Assembly: GCA_964509765.1 (NCBI GenBank)
Contig: CAZDYI010000118.1
Coordinates: 1 to 27,200 of the forward strand
DNA from: CAZDYI01 sp964509765
Lineage (GTDB): Bacteria; Pseudomonadota; Gammaproteobacteria; Tethybacterales; Tethybacteraceae
Reading direction: 5' to 3'
Length of the DNA stretch: 27,200 bases
The notes under the pieces were generated by a model. The model did not search any database. It had not been told where the DNA came from and saw only the letters and a list, made by a program, of their open reading frames with translations. The position numbers were made by a program, and so were the translations under genes. Numbering within the stretch: the stretch's first letter is position 1; each line of letters opens with the position of its first letter. Below are positions 1-9,421 of this stretch, piece after piece.

Positions 1-892
1 GGGGCGGCGCCGCGGGCTTGGGAGGCGGCGGGGCTGCGGCCTTCTTCTCCTCCTCCGGCTTCTTCTCCTCCCCTTCGGCGGCCTCATCCTCTTCCTGGTG
101 GCCGACCTCCTCCTTGAGCTTGTTCTTGTAGTCCTCGATCGCCTCCTTGCTCGCCAGTCCCTCCTTCTCGGCCAGGGCTGCGACCAGCAGGGCGTGGCGC
201 TTCGTGTTGGACTTCTCCATGCGCCTGTTGAGCAGCGCGTAGTCGAACGCGCTCCGGCCCTCCTCGTTCTTGGGCTCGGTCGCCGCGTTGAGGTCCACCA
301 GCGCGATCGCGACCATCGGGTTCGGGTTGTTCTCGCAGGCGAGGATAAGCGGCGTGTTGCCGTTCTGGTCGACCTGGTTCAGGCAGCTCGCGCCGCCCGG
401 GTCCTGCAGGAGCAGGTCGACGATCAGAGGGTGGTTGTTGTAGGCCGCGGCGAGGTGGAGGGCGGTGACCTGGGTCGTCCTCGACACGACGTTCGCGCGG
501 GCGCCGCTCTTGATGAGCATCTCGACGATCAGCGGGGTCTTGTTCGTCCGGCACGCGACCATCAGCGGCGAGTAGGCGTCCTTGCCGTCCTTCGAGTTGA
601 CCTCGGCCCCGACGTGGATCAGCTCGTGGATGATGTGCATGTTGGGGTTCGACATGATCGCGATCGACAGCGGCGTCATCCCCTGCTTGTTGCGCGCGCC
701 GATGTCCACCCCGAGCTTCTTGAGCGCGGTGACCACCCCGTACTTCTCCGCGTGGTGAGCAGCGAGCGTCATCGGCGTGTCCTCGGTCTGCTCGTCGCGG
801 ACGTCCTTGACGTTGCGCTCCTTGGCGTACGCCAGGCTGACCGTCATCGCCGAGGCGGTCTTGTACCACTCCTGGTTCAGGAAGGTGCTCAT
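1..892 (-). CDS. Ankyrin-repeat protein, partial (C-terminus beyond left edge)
   Basis: The frame is open from an ATG at 892 to the window edge, giving at least 297 residues. From about residue 38 to 215 it carries tandem ankyrin repeats with TPL-type repeat starts (TPMTLAAHH, TPLSIAIMS, SPLMVACRT, TALHLAAAY, TPLILACEN). After about residue 255 it becomes a charged, then Pro/Ala/Lys-rich low-complexity tail (EEEKK, PPPPKP). Ankyrin repeats mediate protein-protein contacts. No signal peptide or catalytic domain is visible, so it is probably a cytosolic binding or scaffold protein. The start is supported by an AGGGA ribosome-binding site about 9 nt upstream and a TATAAT box at 958-963. It lies downstream of the SH3-like gene in the same direction. 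The partner is unknown. Confidence 0.85.
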   Translation of the reverse strand, partial: MSTFLNQEWYKTASAMTVSLAYAKERNVKDVRDEQTEDTPMTLAAHHAEKYGVVTALKKLGVDIGARNKQGMTPLSIAIMSNPNMHIIHELIHVGAEVNSKDGKDAYSPLMVACRTNKTPLIVEMLIKSGARANVVSRTTQVTALHLAAAYNNHPLIVDLLLQDPGGASCLNQVDQNGNTPLILACENNPNPMVAIALVDLNAATEPKNEEGRSAFDYALLNRRMEKSNTKRHALLVAALAEKEGLASKEAIEDYKNKLKEEVGHQEEDEAAEGEEKKPEEEKKAAAPPPPKPAAPP

Positions 893-957
893 CTGCGTTT
901 CCCTGTGGGCCGGCCCGCGCGGGCCGCCGGCGTCGCGCGTCGGCTCATAAGCGGTGA

Positions 958-963
958 ATTATA
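958..963 (-). promoter_or_regulatory. -10 box candidate for the ankyrin gene
   Basis: A perfect TATAAT lies on the minus strand in the 93-nt gap between the SH3-like gene and the ankyrin gene, predicting a leader of roughly 60 nt. A small CCCG/CGGG hairpin (970-981) just upstream could mark the end of the preceding transcript. No convincing -35 box is seen. Confidence 0.45.
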
Positions 964-985
964 GGAAATCCCGCCTGCGGGCCGG

Positions 986-1438
986 TCAGCAGCCCGAGTG
1001 GCCCCAGACGTCGCCTGCCGGGACGAAGCCAGTCAGGCCGCTGTCGTGCCGCACCGGGACCCAGCCCGAGATCATGTCGCCCTCCTGCCGCAGCAGCAGC
1101 TGCGGGCCGGCGTTCAACACCGGGTCCGCCCCCGGGCTCGGGTCCGCGCGGACCACGGTCGAGCCCAGCACCACCACCGTGCTCCCGCCGCGGGCGTCGT
1201 TGCGGTGCACGTGGCCGGAGGTCCCGTCGTGCATGCACACCGTCAGCCAGCCCGAGGTCTCCGAGATCACCACCAGCGGGTAGTCCTTGCCGAGCAGGTA
1301 GCGCGGGGTCGCGCTGTCCGAGGGGCCGTCGTAGACGACCACCGGCAGCCGCGCCGCGACCAGACCCTCGCGGGCGACGGCAGGCGTGAAGGCGGAAAGG
1401 AGCGCGGCGAGCGCCGCGGCGGCGAGCGCCTTCCTCAC
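986..1438 (-). CDS. Secreted SH3-like domain protein
   Basis: 150 residues from a GTG start that overlaps the rhodanese stop by 4 nt (GTGA). A start here places a typical signal peptide first: positive RK, an Ala/Leu-rich core, then a VARE-like cleavage region near residue 24. The mature part resembles the bacterial SH3_4 family as found in gammaproteobacteria: VYDGPSDSA, LVVISETSGWLTV and GHVHRNDA, followed by a second half ending VPVRHDSGLTGFV. Such domains bind cell-wall peptides or act as periplasmic adaptors; no enzyme motif is seen. The frame is open further upstream, but that extension is antisense-like and lacks the signal peptide. It is translationally coupled to the rhodanese gene. 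Confidence 0.75.
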   Translation of the reverse strand: MRKALAAAALAALLSAFTPAVAREGLVAARLPVVVYDGPSDSATPRYLLGKDYPLVVISETSGWLTVCMHDGTSGHVHRNDARGGSTVVVLGSTVVRADPSPGADPVLNAGPQLLLRQEGDMISGWVPVRHDSGLTGFVPAGDVWGHSGC

Positions 1439-1845
1439 TTCCTCTTGTGGGTCGGCTGGCCGGAGTCCAGCCAGGAGCGGATCCCGCCCTTGAGCGCCGA
1501 GACGTCCTCGACGCCGGCCTGCCGCAGGGCGCGGGCCTTGGCCGCCGACGCCTGGCCGTTTGCGCACACGAGCACCAGCGGGCGCCTCTTGGCGAGGTCC
1601 TTCGCCCGGTCCTCGACCTCGCTCGCGTTGACGTGCCGCGAGCCCGGGACGTGGGCCTTGTCGTAGTCGGCCTTGCCGCGCAGGTCGACGACGAGCGCGT
1701 TGACCTGGTTTACCTTCATGACCGTCTCGTGCACGTTTACCGAGACGCCGTCGCCGGACTGCGACCACATGTAGACGGTCGCGCCGCCGAGGAAGACCGT
1801 TGCCCCGGCCAAAAAGGCGTTCTGCAGCAGGAACTCGGCAAGCAC
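1435..1845 (-). CDS. Membrane-anchored rhodanese-like protein (YibN-type)
   Basis: 136 residues. The N-terminus (about 5-27) is one hydrophobic segment and residues 35-130 form a single rhodanese domain. The domain shows VVDLRGKADYDKAHVPGSRH, the active-site loop with Cys94 (VLVCANGQAS) and the closing GGIRSWLDSG. Rhodanese domains carry persulfide sulfur on that cysteine and transfer it to acceptors; the acceptor here is unknown. The organisation matches YibN-like proteins of gammaproteobacteria. The GTG start at 1845 is the first start after the in-frame stop that follows the RND gene (13 nt gap); no strong ribosome-binding site is visible. It sits at the distal end of the efflux operon. 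Confidence 0.85.
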   Translation of the reverse strand: MLAEFLLQNAFLAGATVFLGGATVYMWSQSGDGVSVNVHETVMKVNQVNALVVDLRGKADYDKAHVPGSRHVNASEVEDRAKDLAKRRPLVLVCANGQASAAKARALRQAGVEDVSALKGGIRSWLDSGQPTHKRK

Positions 1846-1858
1846 CGCAGGGGAGATT

Positions 1859-4800
1859 CTATTGCGTCATCCGCGCAGGCCGGCGGACCGTGAAGCGCTC
1901 GACGAAGCCGGCGAGCGAGCGGTAGTTGCGCCCGACCGCGCCGTGGACCGCCATGCACGCGGGCATGAACAGCAGCACGAGCACAGTCGCGAAGCCGAGC
2001 CCGAAGACGATGCTCGTCGCCATCGGGATGAGGAACTGAGCCTGCAGGGAGGTCTCGAACATCAGCGGCGTCAGACCGCCGATCGTCGTCAGGGTGGTCA
2101 GGATCACCGCCCGGAGGCGCTGGCAGGAGGCCTCGACGATCGCCTCGTTGTAGGCGTCGGCGTCGCTGTTCTCGACCCCGAGGTCCATGAAGCAGCGCAC
2201 GAGGATGATCGATCCGTTGACGATGATCCCCATCAGGGTGAAGGTCCCGAAGAACGACAGGATCGACATCTGCAGGCCCATGAACCAGTGGCCGAAGATC
2301 GCGCCGATCACCCCGAGCGGCATCGTCAGCATGATCACCAGCGGCAGCGACCAGGAGTTGAACACCCAAGTGAGGATGATGTAGATCAATAGCAGCGCGA
2401 GCACCAGTCCGACCATCATCTCCCTGGCGGTCTGCTGCTCGTCGGCGTTCTTGCCCTCGTAGGAGTACGAGACCCCCTCGGAGGCGAGCTCGTCGAGCAC
2501 GGCGGCCTCGAGGGTGTCGAGCACGGCCCCGACCGTGGTCGTCGAGTCCTGGTCCAGGTTGGCCGAGACCACGATCGCCGGCTGGCCGAACTGGTGGAGG
2601 ATCGTCTCGAAGCCCTGCGCGGTGCGCCAGGTGACGATGTCGCGCAGCGGGACGTACTCGCCGCCCGGCACCTGGATGTACATCGCCGAGAACACGTTGG
2701 TCGACTGGTAGCCGTCCATCTTCACGACGAGGTCGACCTCGTCGACCCCCTCGGTGAAGCTCTGCACCTCGAAGCCGTCGAGGGCGTCGTGCATCTGCCG
2801 GGCGACGTTCTGGACGTCCACGTTCAGGCTGCGCCCGAGCGGCGTGAGCTCGAAGATCGCCTCCTCCTTGCCGAACGGCGTGTCGTCCGCGATCGCGGTC
2901 AGGCCCGGGACGGTTGCCATCGCGTCCTTGACCCTCTTGGCCGACGGCTTGATGTCGGCGACGTCGCCCGCGGTCAGCCTGATCTCGATGTCCTTGCCCG
3001 GCGGGCCGCCGGACTCGCCGATCACCACGAGCTGGTCGATCCCCGGGACCGTCTCTAGCCGGCCCTCCCACACCTCGAGGAAGTCGCTGACGGTGATCGA
3101 GCGGGTCTCGGCGTCGACGAGCTCGACCATGATCTGCGCGCGGTTGTCGGTGTTGGGCTCGGGCGGGCCGTCGAACGCCGGCGCGCCGGTCGCGCCGAAG
3201 ACGCTCACGTGCGAGAGCAGCGAGCGCTCCGGCGAGAGCTCGCGGTCGGACTCGCGCAGGGCCTCGAGCATCGTCTCGACGTAGCCGTCGACCGTCGAGC
3301 GCGGCGTCCCGCTCGCGAACGTCACGAAGCCGAACATCTTGTTGCCCTCGGCGCCGGGGAAGAAGCGGAACACGACGAAGCCGTTCGCGAGCAGCCCCAC
3401 CGAGACCGCCATCATCATGAAGCAGGCGGCGATCGTCGCGGTCGCGTGGCGGACCGCGAACCGGGCTACCCTGCGGAAGACCCGCTCGCGGAACCAGTCG
3501 AAGCCGCCGTCGAGCCTGCGGCGCACGGCGCCGGGCGCCGCCATCGCGCGCCTGGCGAAAGCCCGGTACAGGTGGCCCGGCAGGACCAGGAAGCACTCGA
3601 TGAGCGCTGCGATCAGCAGGCAGACGACGATCATCGGGATGTCGAAGATGATCGCGCCGATCGGGCCGGTGATCAAAAACAGCGGCAGGAAGGCCGCGAT
3701 CGTCGTGAAGGCGGACGCGAAGACCGGCGGGAACATGTTCTTGGCCGCAGAGATAACCGCCCGCATCGGCGGGTCGCCCTGGTTGAGCCTGTGCTGCGCG
3801 TTCTCTCCGACGACGATCGCGTCGTCGACGATTATCCCGACCGCCATGATCAGCGCGAACATGCTGATCATGTTGATCGTCCCCCCCTGGAGGTAGAAGA
3901 CGAACAGGGTGCCCATCATCGCAACCGGGATGCCGGCCGCGACCCACAGCGCGACCTGGCGCGAGAGGAACAGGTACAGGATCAGGATCACGAGCACCAT
4001 CCCGGCCGCGCCGTTCTTCGTGAGCAGGCTCAGCCGCGACTGGACGTTGCGCCACTCCTCGTCGTGGGCGACGATCTCGACCGTGCTCGGCAGGCCTTCG
4101 CGCTGCTCGTCCACCCAGGAGTACAGGACCTCGGCCTCGCTGATGATGTTGCCGTCGTCGGTCCCGTTCACTAGCAGGGTCGCCGCGGGCCTGCCGTTGT
4201 AGAGCAGCGTGACCTGGTCGTCCTTGACGACCCGCTGCAGGCCGGCGATGTCGCGCAGGAAGATGATGTCGCCGTCTCGGGAGGCGGTGACGGGCAGGTC
4301 CCGGATCTGCATGAGCTCGGAGGTCTTCGAGTCGGCGCGGATCTTGCGCTCGTTGCCGAGGCCCGACAGGCTCCCGACCGACGAGTTGTTGTTCTGCGCG
4401 CCGATCGCGCGCCCGACCTGGGCGATGCTCATCCCGAGCTCGATCAGGCGCTCCTGCTCGACGAGGACCTGGATCTCCTCCTCGGGCAGGCCGATGACCG
4501 AGACCTTGCCGATGCCGAGCGAGTTGATGCCGTTCTCGAGGCGCCGGACCACGTCGCGGAGCTCGCCGGGGTGCGTGCCGACGACCGACAGCCGCGCCAT
4601 CTGGATGGTGAACTCGGCGATCCCGGTGCGGGGCGACTCCGCGCCCGACGGCAGGTTCACCCGCTCGATCTCCGCCTTGGCGTCCTCGACCGCCTTGTCG
4701 AGGTCGACCGAGTCCGGGAACTCGAGGACGACGATGCCGACGTTCTCGCGCGAGTATGAGTAGATGCTGTCGAAGTCGGGGACGTTGCGCAGCGCGTTCT

Positions 4801-5014
4801 CGAGCGGGACGATCACCGTCTCCTCGACCTCCGACGAGGTCGCGCCCGGCAGCACCACCGAGGTCGAGATCGTGTTCGTCTCGAACGGCGGGAAGAACCG
4901 CACCGTCAGGTTAGAGATCCCCCACAGGCCGCAGAGGATGAAGATGATCATGATCACGTCCGCGCTCACCCGGTGGCGGGCGAGCGCGGTGATCAGGGCG
5001 CCGATCGCGTTCAT
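1859..5014 (-). CDS. RND efflux permease, second of a tandem pair
   Basis: 1051 residues, the normal length for HAE1/AcrB-type inner-membrane pumps. These use the proton gradient to move substrates from periplasm or membrane through a tripartite complex. The N-terminal helix follows ITALARHRVSADV. Two large periplasmic loops (about 35-330 and 560-860) alternate with helix bundles. TM4 has the paired acids of the proton relay in GIIVDDAIVVGEN. The lysine of AcrB TM10 (K940) is replaced in MGIIVNGSIILV. The C-terminus ends in RPARMTQ. The start ATG is 11 nt after the upstream permease stop with GAGG in the leader. It is closely similar to its neighbour, suggesting gene duplication and a hetero-oligomer. 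The substrate is unknown and no TolC-type gene is in the window. Confidence 0.93.
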   Translation of the reverse strand: MNAIGALITALARHRVSADVIMIIFILCGLWGISNLTVRFFPPFETNTISTSVVLPGATSSEVEETVIVPLENALRNVPDFDSIYSYSRENVGIVVLEFPDSVDLDKAVEDAKAEIERVNLPSGAESPRTGIAEFTIQMARLSVVGTHPGELRDVVRRLENGINSLGIGKVSVIGLPEEEIQVLVEQERLIELGMSIAQVGRAIGAQNNNSSVGSLSGLGNERKIRADSKTSELMQIRDLPVTASRDGDIIFLRDIAGLQRVVKDDQVTLLYNGRPAATLLVNGTDDGNIISEAEVLYSWVDEQREGLPSTVEIVAHDEEWRNVQSRLSLLTKNGAAGMVLVILILYLFLSRQVALWVAAGIPVAMMGTLFVFYLQGGTINMISMFALIMAVGIIVDDAIVVGENAQHRLNQGDPPMRAVISAAKNMFPPVFASAFTTIAAFLPLFLITGPIGAIIFDIPMIVVCLLIAALIECFLVLPGHLYRAFARRAMAAPGAVRRRLDGGFDWFRERVFRRVARFAVRHATATIAACFMMMAVSVGLLANGFVVFRFFPGAEGNKMFGFVTFASGTPRSTVDGYVETMLEALRESDRELSPERSLLSHVSVFGATGAPAFDGPPEPNTDNRAQIMVELVDAETRSITVSDFLEVWEGRLETVPGIDQLVVIGESGGPPGKDIEIRLTAGDVADIKPSAKRVKDAMATVPGLTAIADDTPFGKEEAIFELTPLGRSLNVDVQNVARQMHDALDGFEVQSFTEGVDEVDLVVKMDGYQSTNVFSAMYIQVPGGEYVPLRDIVTWRTAQGFETILHQFGQPAIVVSANLDQDSTTTVGAVLDTLEAAVLDELASEGVSYSYEGKNADEQQTAREMMVGLVLALLLIYIILTWVFNSWSLPLVIMLTMPLGVIGAIFGHWFMGLQMSILSFFGTFTLMGIIVNGSIILVRCFMDLGVENSDADAYNEAIVEASCQRLRAVILTTLTTIGGLTPLMFETSLQAQFLIPMATSIVFGLGFATVLVLLFMPACMAVHGAVGRNYRSLAGFVERFTVRRPARMTQ

Positions 5015-5025
5015 CGCCAGCCGCC

Positions 5026-8000
5026 TCAGGCCGCCGCGCGCGGGCGGGCCGCGAGGCCGCCCGCCTTGCCGGAAAGCCTGCGCGCGAGGCGCGTCGCCGA
5101 GCCGTGGACCGACAGGCACGCCGGGGTGAACAGCAGGATCAGGACGGTCGCGAACGCAAGGCCGAAGACGATGCTCGCACCCATCGGGATCAGGAACTGC
5201 GCCTGCAGCGAGGTCTCGAACATCAGCGGGGTGAGCCCGCCGATCGTCGTCATCGATGTCAAGAGCACCGCCCGCAGGCGCAGGCAGGACGCCTCGACCA
5301 CTGCCCGGTCGTACTCCTCGGCGTCTTCGACGCTTGCCCCGAGGTCCTGGAAGCAGCGGACGAGGACGATCGAGTTGTTGACGATGATCCCCATCAGCGT
5401 GAACATCCCGAAGAACGACAGGATCGACATGGTCAGCCCCATGATCCAGTGGCCGAACACCGTCCCGACCACCCCGAGCGGCATGGTCACCATCACCACG
5501 AGCGGCAGCGACCAGGAGTTGAACACCCAGGTCAGGATGATGAAGATCAAAAGCAGCGCGAGCGCGAGCCCGAGCTGCATGTCGCGGATCGTCTCGCGCT
5601 GCGAGGACTGCCTGCCCTCGAAGCTGACCGAGATCCCGAGCGAGTCGCGCAGCGCGGGGACCGTCGACTCGCTCAGCGAAGCGATCACGTCGCCCGCCGA
5701 CACGCCCGCGTCGTCGTCGAGGTCGGCCGAGACGTTGATCGCTGCGCTGCCCTGGCGGCGCAGGATCACCTCGAAGCCGCGCCCCTGGCGCAGCTCGACC
5801 AGGTCGCCGAGGCGCGCGAACTCGCCGCCGGGTATGCGGATGTAGGTTCCCTCGAGCAGGTCGCGCCCGCCGTCGTCGCGGAGCACGACGAGGTCCACCT
5901 CGTCGACGCCCTGGGTGAAGGACTGGACCCGGTAGCCGCGCAGGGCGTGGCGCAGCTGGCGCGAGACCGTGTCGACGTCGAGGCTGAGGCTCTTGCCGAG
6001 CGGCGTGAGCTCGAAGATGACCTGGTCCTCGCCGAACGGCGTGTCGTCGGTGACCGAGCTCACCCCGGGGATCGCCGACAGCGCGTCCTGGATCTCGATC
6101 GAGGCCCGCTTGAGCTCCTCGATCCCGCCGTCGGACAGCCGCACCTCGATCTCCTGGCCCGGCGGGCCGCCGCGCTGGCCGCGCATCGTCAGGGTCTCGA
6201 CGCCCGGCGGCGGGGAACCGAGCTTGCGGCGCCACTTGCCGGCGAGCTGCTGCGTGGTGATGTCGCGGTCGTCGGGGTCGACGAGCTCGACCTCGACCTG
6301 CGCCCGGTAGTCGGCGTCCGACGAGTTGCGCCCGCCGGCGCCGTACATCGCCGAGACGTGCGCGACGAGCTCCCTGCCGCCGCCTTCCTCCTTGGCCACC
6401 GTCCCGAGCACTGCGACCATGTGGTTTACGTACTCGACCATCCGCTCGCGCGGCGTGCCGACGTTGAACTCGACCGTCCCGACGAGCTTGCTGCGCTCGG
6501 CGCCGGGGAAGAAGCGGTAGCCGACGATGCCGTTGGAAAGCAGGGTCACGCTCACTGCGAGCAGGACCAGGCACGCGGCGATCGTCGCCGTGCCGTGGCG
6601 CACCGCGAACGTCACCGCCGGGCGGAAGGCGCGCTCGCGGAAGGCGGCAAAGCCGCGGTCGAGGCCCTCGCGGAAGCGGCCGGGACTCGAGAGCGCGCGC
6701 CTCGAGAACGAGCGGTAGAGGTGGCCCGGCAGGATGCAGAAGCACTCGACGAGCGCCGCGATCAGGATGCAGATGATGATCCACGGGATGTCGAAGATGA
6801 TCGAGCCGATCGCGCCGCCGACGAGGAACAGCGGCAGGAACGAGGCGATCGTCGTGAACGACGAGGCGAACACCGGCGGGAACATCGTCTTCGCCGCGGA
6901 GACCACCGCCCGCATCGGCGGCTCGCCGCGGCCGCGGCGGTACTGGGCGTTCTCGCCGACGACGATCGCGTCGTCGACGATTATCCCGACCGCCATGATC
7001 AGCGCAAACATGCTGATCATGTTGATCGTCCCGCCGGAGAGGTGGAAGACGAACAGCGTGCCGAGCATCGCGACCGGGATGCCCGCCGCGACCCACAGCG
7101 CTACCTGGCTCGACAGAAACACGTACAGCAGGGTGACGACGATCAGCATCCCGCCGACGCCGTTCTCCAGAAGCAGGGTCAGGCGCGAGTCGACCGCCCG
7201 CCAGTCCTCGTCGTGCATGACGAGGTCGACCGTCGGCGGGAGCGTGCCGCGGGCCTCGCCGAGCCAGGCGTAGACGCGGTCGGCGGTCTCGATCAGGCTG
7301 CTGCCGCCGGCGTTGACGATCTGGAAGCGCACCGCAGGCCGGCCGTTGTAGCGGATCTCGACCTGGTCGTCGGCGACTGCGCGCTCGATCCAGGCGATGT
7401 CGCGCAGGTAGGCCGTGTCGCCGCCGGGGCCCGTCGCGACCGGGATCCTGTAGAGGTCGGCGAAGTCGTCCGACTTCGCCTCGGCGCGGACCTTGCGGGC
7501 GTTGCCGAGGCCGCGCACGCTCCCGACCGAGGCGTCGTGGTTCTGGGCGCGGATCGCGCTGCCGACCTGCTCGACCGTCAGGCCGTGCTCGAGCAGGCTG
7601 CGCTCGTCGACGTGGACCCTGATCTCCTCCTCCGGGATTCCCCGCGCCTCGATCCTGGCGATCCCGCTCGCGTTGAAGCTGCCCTCGAGGCGCCTCGCGA
7701 GGTCGCGCAGCTCGGAGCGGTTGTCCGTCGCGACGGTCATCGCCGCGACCTCCTCGGTGCGGGCGTGCAGGGAGGTCTGCGGCGCGTCGGCATCACCCGG
7801 CAGCGCGACTCGGTCGACCTCGGCCTTGACGTCGCGCAGCGCGTCCTCCATGTCGGTGCCGTCCGGGAACTCGAGGACGACCCTGCCCGAGCCGTCGCGC
7901 GCGTACGAGGTCATCTCCTTGAGGCCCTTGACGCCCCGCAGGGCGTTCTCGAGCGGGATGACTATCGACTCCTCGACCTCGGATGGGTCGTTGCCGGGAA

Positions 8001-8163
8001 AGCCGACGCTCACGCTCACGACGTTGGTGTCGAACGTCGGGAAGAAGCGGACGCTGATCTGCGTGAGCGCCCAGCACCCGGCCAGGATGAACACGAACAT
8101 CAGCACGTTCGCCGAGACCCGGTGCCGGGTCAGGGCGGTGATGAGGCTGCCTATCGCCCCCAC
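5026..8163 (-). CDS. RND efflux permease, first of a tandem pair
   Basis: 1045 residues, with the HAE1/AcrB family layout: 12 predicted membrane helices with two large periplasmic domains. It begins GAIGSLITALTRHRVSANV and carries the TM4 proton-relay acids (VGIIVDDAIVVGEN). The helix matching AcrB TM10 reads MGIIVNNSIVLV, so the usual Lys is Asn as in the companion permease. The GTG start at 8163 lies 2 nt after the adaptor stop; the ATG two bases earlier is in a frame that closes after four codons. One adaptor followed by two permeases recalls MdtABC, whose two permeases assemble together. That analogy is inferred from gene order only. Confidence 0.93.
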   Translation of the reverse strand: MGAIGSLITALTRHRVSANVLMFVFILAGCWALTQISVRFFPTFDTNVVSVSVGFPGNDPSEVEESIVIPLENALRGVKGLKEMTSYARDGSGRVVLEFPDGTDMEDALRDVKAEVDRVALPGDADAPQTSLHARTEEVAAMTVATDNRSELRDLARRLEGSFNASGIARIEARGIPEEEIRVHVDERSLLEHGLTVEQVGSAIRAQNHDASVGSVRGLGNARKVRAEAKSDDFADLYRIPVATGPGGDTAYLRDIAWIERAVADDQVEIRYNGRPAVRFQIVNAGGSSLIETADRVYAWLGEARGTLPPTVDLVMHDEDWRAVDSRLTLLLENGVGGMLIVVTLLYVFLSSQVALWVAAGIPVAMLGTLFVFHLSGGTINMISMFALIMAVGIIVDDAIVVGENAQYRRGRGEPPMRAVVSAAKTMFPPVFASSFTTIASFLPLFLVGGAIGSIIFDIPWIIICILIAALVECFCILPGHLYRSFSRRALSSPGRFREGLDRGFAAFRERAFRPAVTFAVRHGTATIAACLVLLAVSVTLLSNGIVGYRFFPGAERSKLVGTVEFNVGTPRERMVEYVNHMVAVLGTVAKEEGGGRELVAHVSAMYGAGGRNSSDADYRAQVEVELVDPDDRDITTQQLAGKWRRKLGSPPPGVETLTMRGQRGGPPGQEIEVRLSDGGIEELKRASIEIQDALSAIPGVSSVTDDTPFGEDQVIFELTPLGKSLSLDVDTVSRQLRHALRGYRVQSFTQGVDEVDLVVLRDDGGRDLLEGTYIRIPGGEFARLGDLVELRQGRGFEVILRRQGSAAINVSADLDDDAGVSAGDVIASLSESTVPALRDSLGISVSFEGRQSSQRETIRDMQLGLALALLLIFIILTWVFNSWSLPLVVMVTMPLGVVGTVFGHWIMGLTMSILSFFGMFTLMGIIVNNSIVLVRCFQDLGASVEDAEEYDRAVVEASCLRLRAVLLTSMTTIGGLTPLMFETSLQAQFLIPMGASIVFGLAFATVLILLFTPACLSVHGSATRLARRLSGKAGGLAARPRAAA

Positions 8164-8165
8164 AT

Positions 8166-9383
8166 TCAGGCGGGCCCCGCCTTGAGCTTGGTGCCCGAGA
8201 CCAGGTTCGGCACGCGGTTGACCACGATCCGCTCTCCGCCGGCGAGGCCCGGGCAGCGGAGCAGGGCGAGCGTCCGGCCGTCGATGACCGTCTGGCCGGC
8301 GCCCTCGCAGTCGACCGCGACCGCGCGGCTCTCGTCGCCGACGACGTAGACCCGCGAGCCGGAGTACAGCGCGTCGAAGGGGACCGCAAGCGTGCCCGAC
8401 TCGGCGGGCAGGACCAGGTCGATCTCGATGGCGGTCCCGAGCAGCCACCTGCCGCCGGGGAGCTCGAACAGCGCGTCGACGCTGCCGCGGCCGGGCTTGG
8501 CCTCGGGCGAGACGCTCACCATCGGCGCCGGCACCGTCCCTGCGGCGGTAGCGATCTCGCCGCTTATCCGGCCGCCCGTCGCGGCCGCCGAGTGCTCGTT
8601 GGGTATCGCCGCGCGGATGCGCAGGGTCTCGGGGTCGTAAAGCTGAACGAGCGGCGAGCCGCGCGCGACCCTAGTCCCCTGCGACGGGTTCATCGTCTTG
8701 ACGATCCCGCTAAACGGCGCCTCGATCCGCGCGCGCTCGAGGACCAGCCGCAGCTGGCCGACCTGCGCCTCGGCGCCGCGCAGCGAGGCCTGCAGGCGCT
8801 TGCGGCTCGTCTGCAGCGCGTCGATCTTCTGGCGCTGCGCGAGCAGCTCGAGGTCGCGGGCGCTTACCGCTGCCCTGGCCTGGTCGACCGCGGCCTGGGC
8901 GACGACGCCGCGCTCGAGCAGCGTGAGGTTGCGCCGCAGCTCGTCGGCGGCGAGCGACTTGAGGTTGGCGATCTCGCCGGTGCGCCGGCGCTCGGTCCCG
9001 AGGTCGAGCTGGAGCGCCTCGAGCTGGGCGTTGATGTCGTCGATCCCGGCGAGCTGCGCCTCGAGCTGGAAGTTCGTCTCGCGGGTGTCGAGCGCGACGA
9101 GGCGCGTGCCGCTTTCGACCGCGTCGCCCTCCTCGGCGAAGACCTCGAGCACCTCGGTGTCGAGCGGGCTCGTCAGCAGGGCCTCGTCCTTGGCCTCGAC
9201 CATGCCGATCACCGAGATGCGCGGACGGTGCGAGGCGATCGCGACGTCCTGCACCGCGACTGTGACCTCCGGCTCGCGCTTCTCGGCCGCGGGCGGCTCG
9301 GCCGCGAACTGCCTCATCGCGCCGATGACAAGGACCCCGGCGCCGATGACCAAGATCGTCAGGAGGATGGTGCTTAGTCTCAT
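8166..9383 (-). CDS. RND efflux periplasmic adaptor (membrane fusion protein)
   Basis: 405 residues. An N-terminal membrane anchor (about 4-24) is followed by the split lipoyl/beta-barrel architecture of HlyD/AcrA-type adaptors. The first lipoyl half contains SVIGMVEAKDEALL and DTEVLEVFAEEGDAVESGT. A long alpha-helical hairpin spans about 95-190 (heptad-like Leu/Ala, many Gln/Arg). The second lipoyl half has RIEAPFSGIVKTMNPSQGTRV, and a beta-barrel and membrane-proximal domain follow. It bridges the inner-membrane pump and an outer-membrane channel. There is no lipobox Cys, so it is probably anchored by the uncleaved helix. It is first gene of the efflux unit, 38 nt after the DUF6776-like gene; its ribosome-binding site is weak. 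Confidence 0.92.
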   Translation of the reverse strand: MRLSTILLTILVIGAGVLVIGAMRQFAAEPPAAEKREPEVTVAVQDVAIASHRPRISVIGMVEAKDEALLTSPLDTEVLEVFAEEGDAVESGTRLVALDTRETNFQLEAQLAGIDDINAQLEALQLDLGTERRRTGEIANLKSLAADELRRNLTLLERGVVAQAAVDQARAAVSARDLELLAQRQKIDALQTSRKRLQASLRGAEAQVGQLRLVLERARIEAPFSGIVKTMNPSQGTRVARGSPLVQLYDPETLRIRAAIPNEHSAAATGGRISGEIATAAGTVPAPMVSVSPEAKPGRGSVDALFELPGGRWLLGTAIEIDLVLPAESGTLAVPFDALYSGSRVYVVGDESRAVAVDCEGAGQTVIDGRTLALLRCPGLAGGERIVVNRVPNLVSGTKLKAGPA

Positions 9384-9421
9384 CTCAATCCGCTTGGGGG
9401 TACATTTTAAGTGACCGGCCC

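Noticed and set aside
5104..8349. Very long plus-strand open frame opposite the RND genes
   Set aside because: It is Arg/Asp/His-rich with no domain and mirrors the codon bias of the minus-strand permease; a GC-rich shadow frame.
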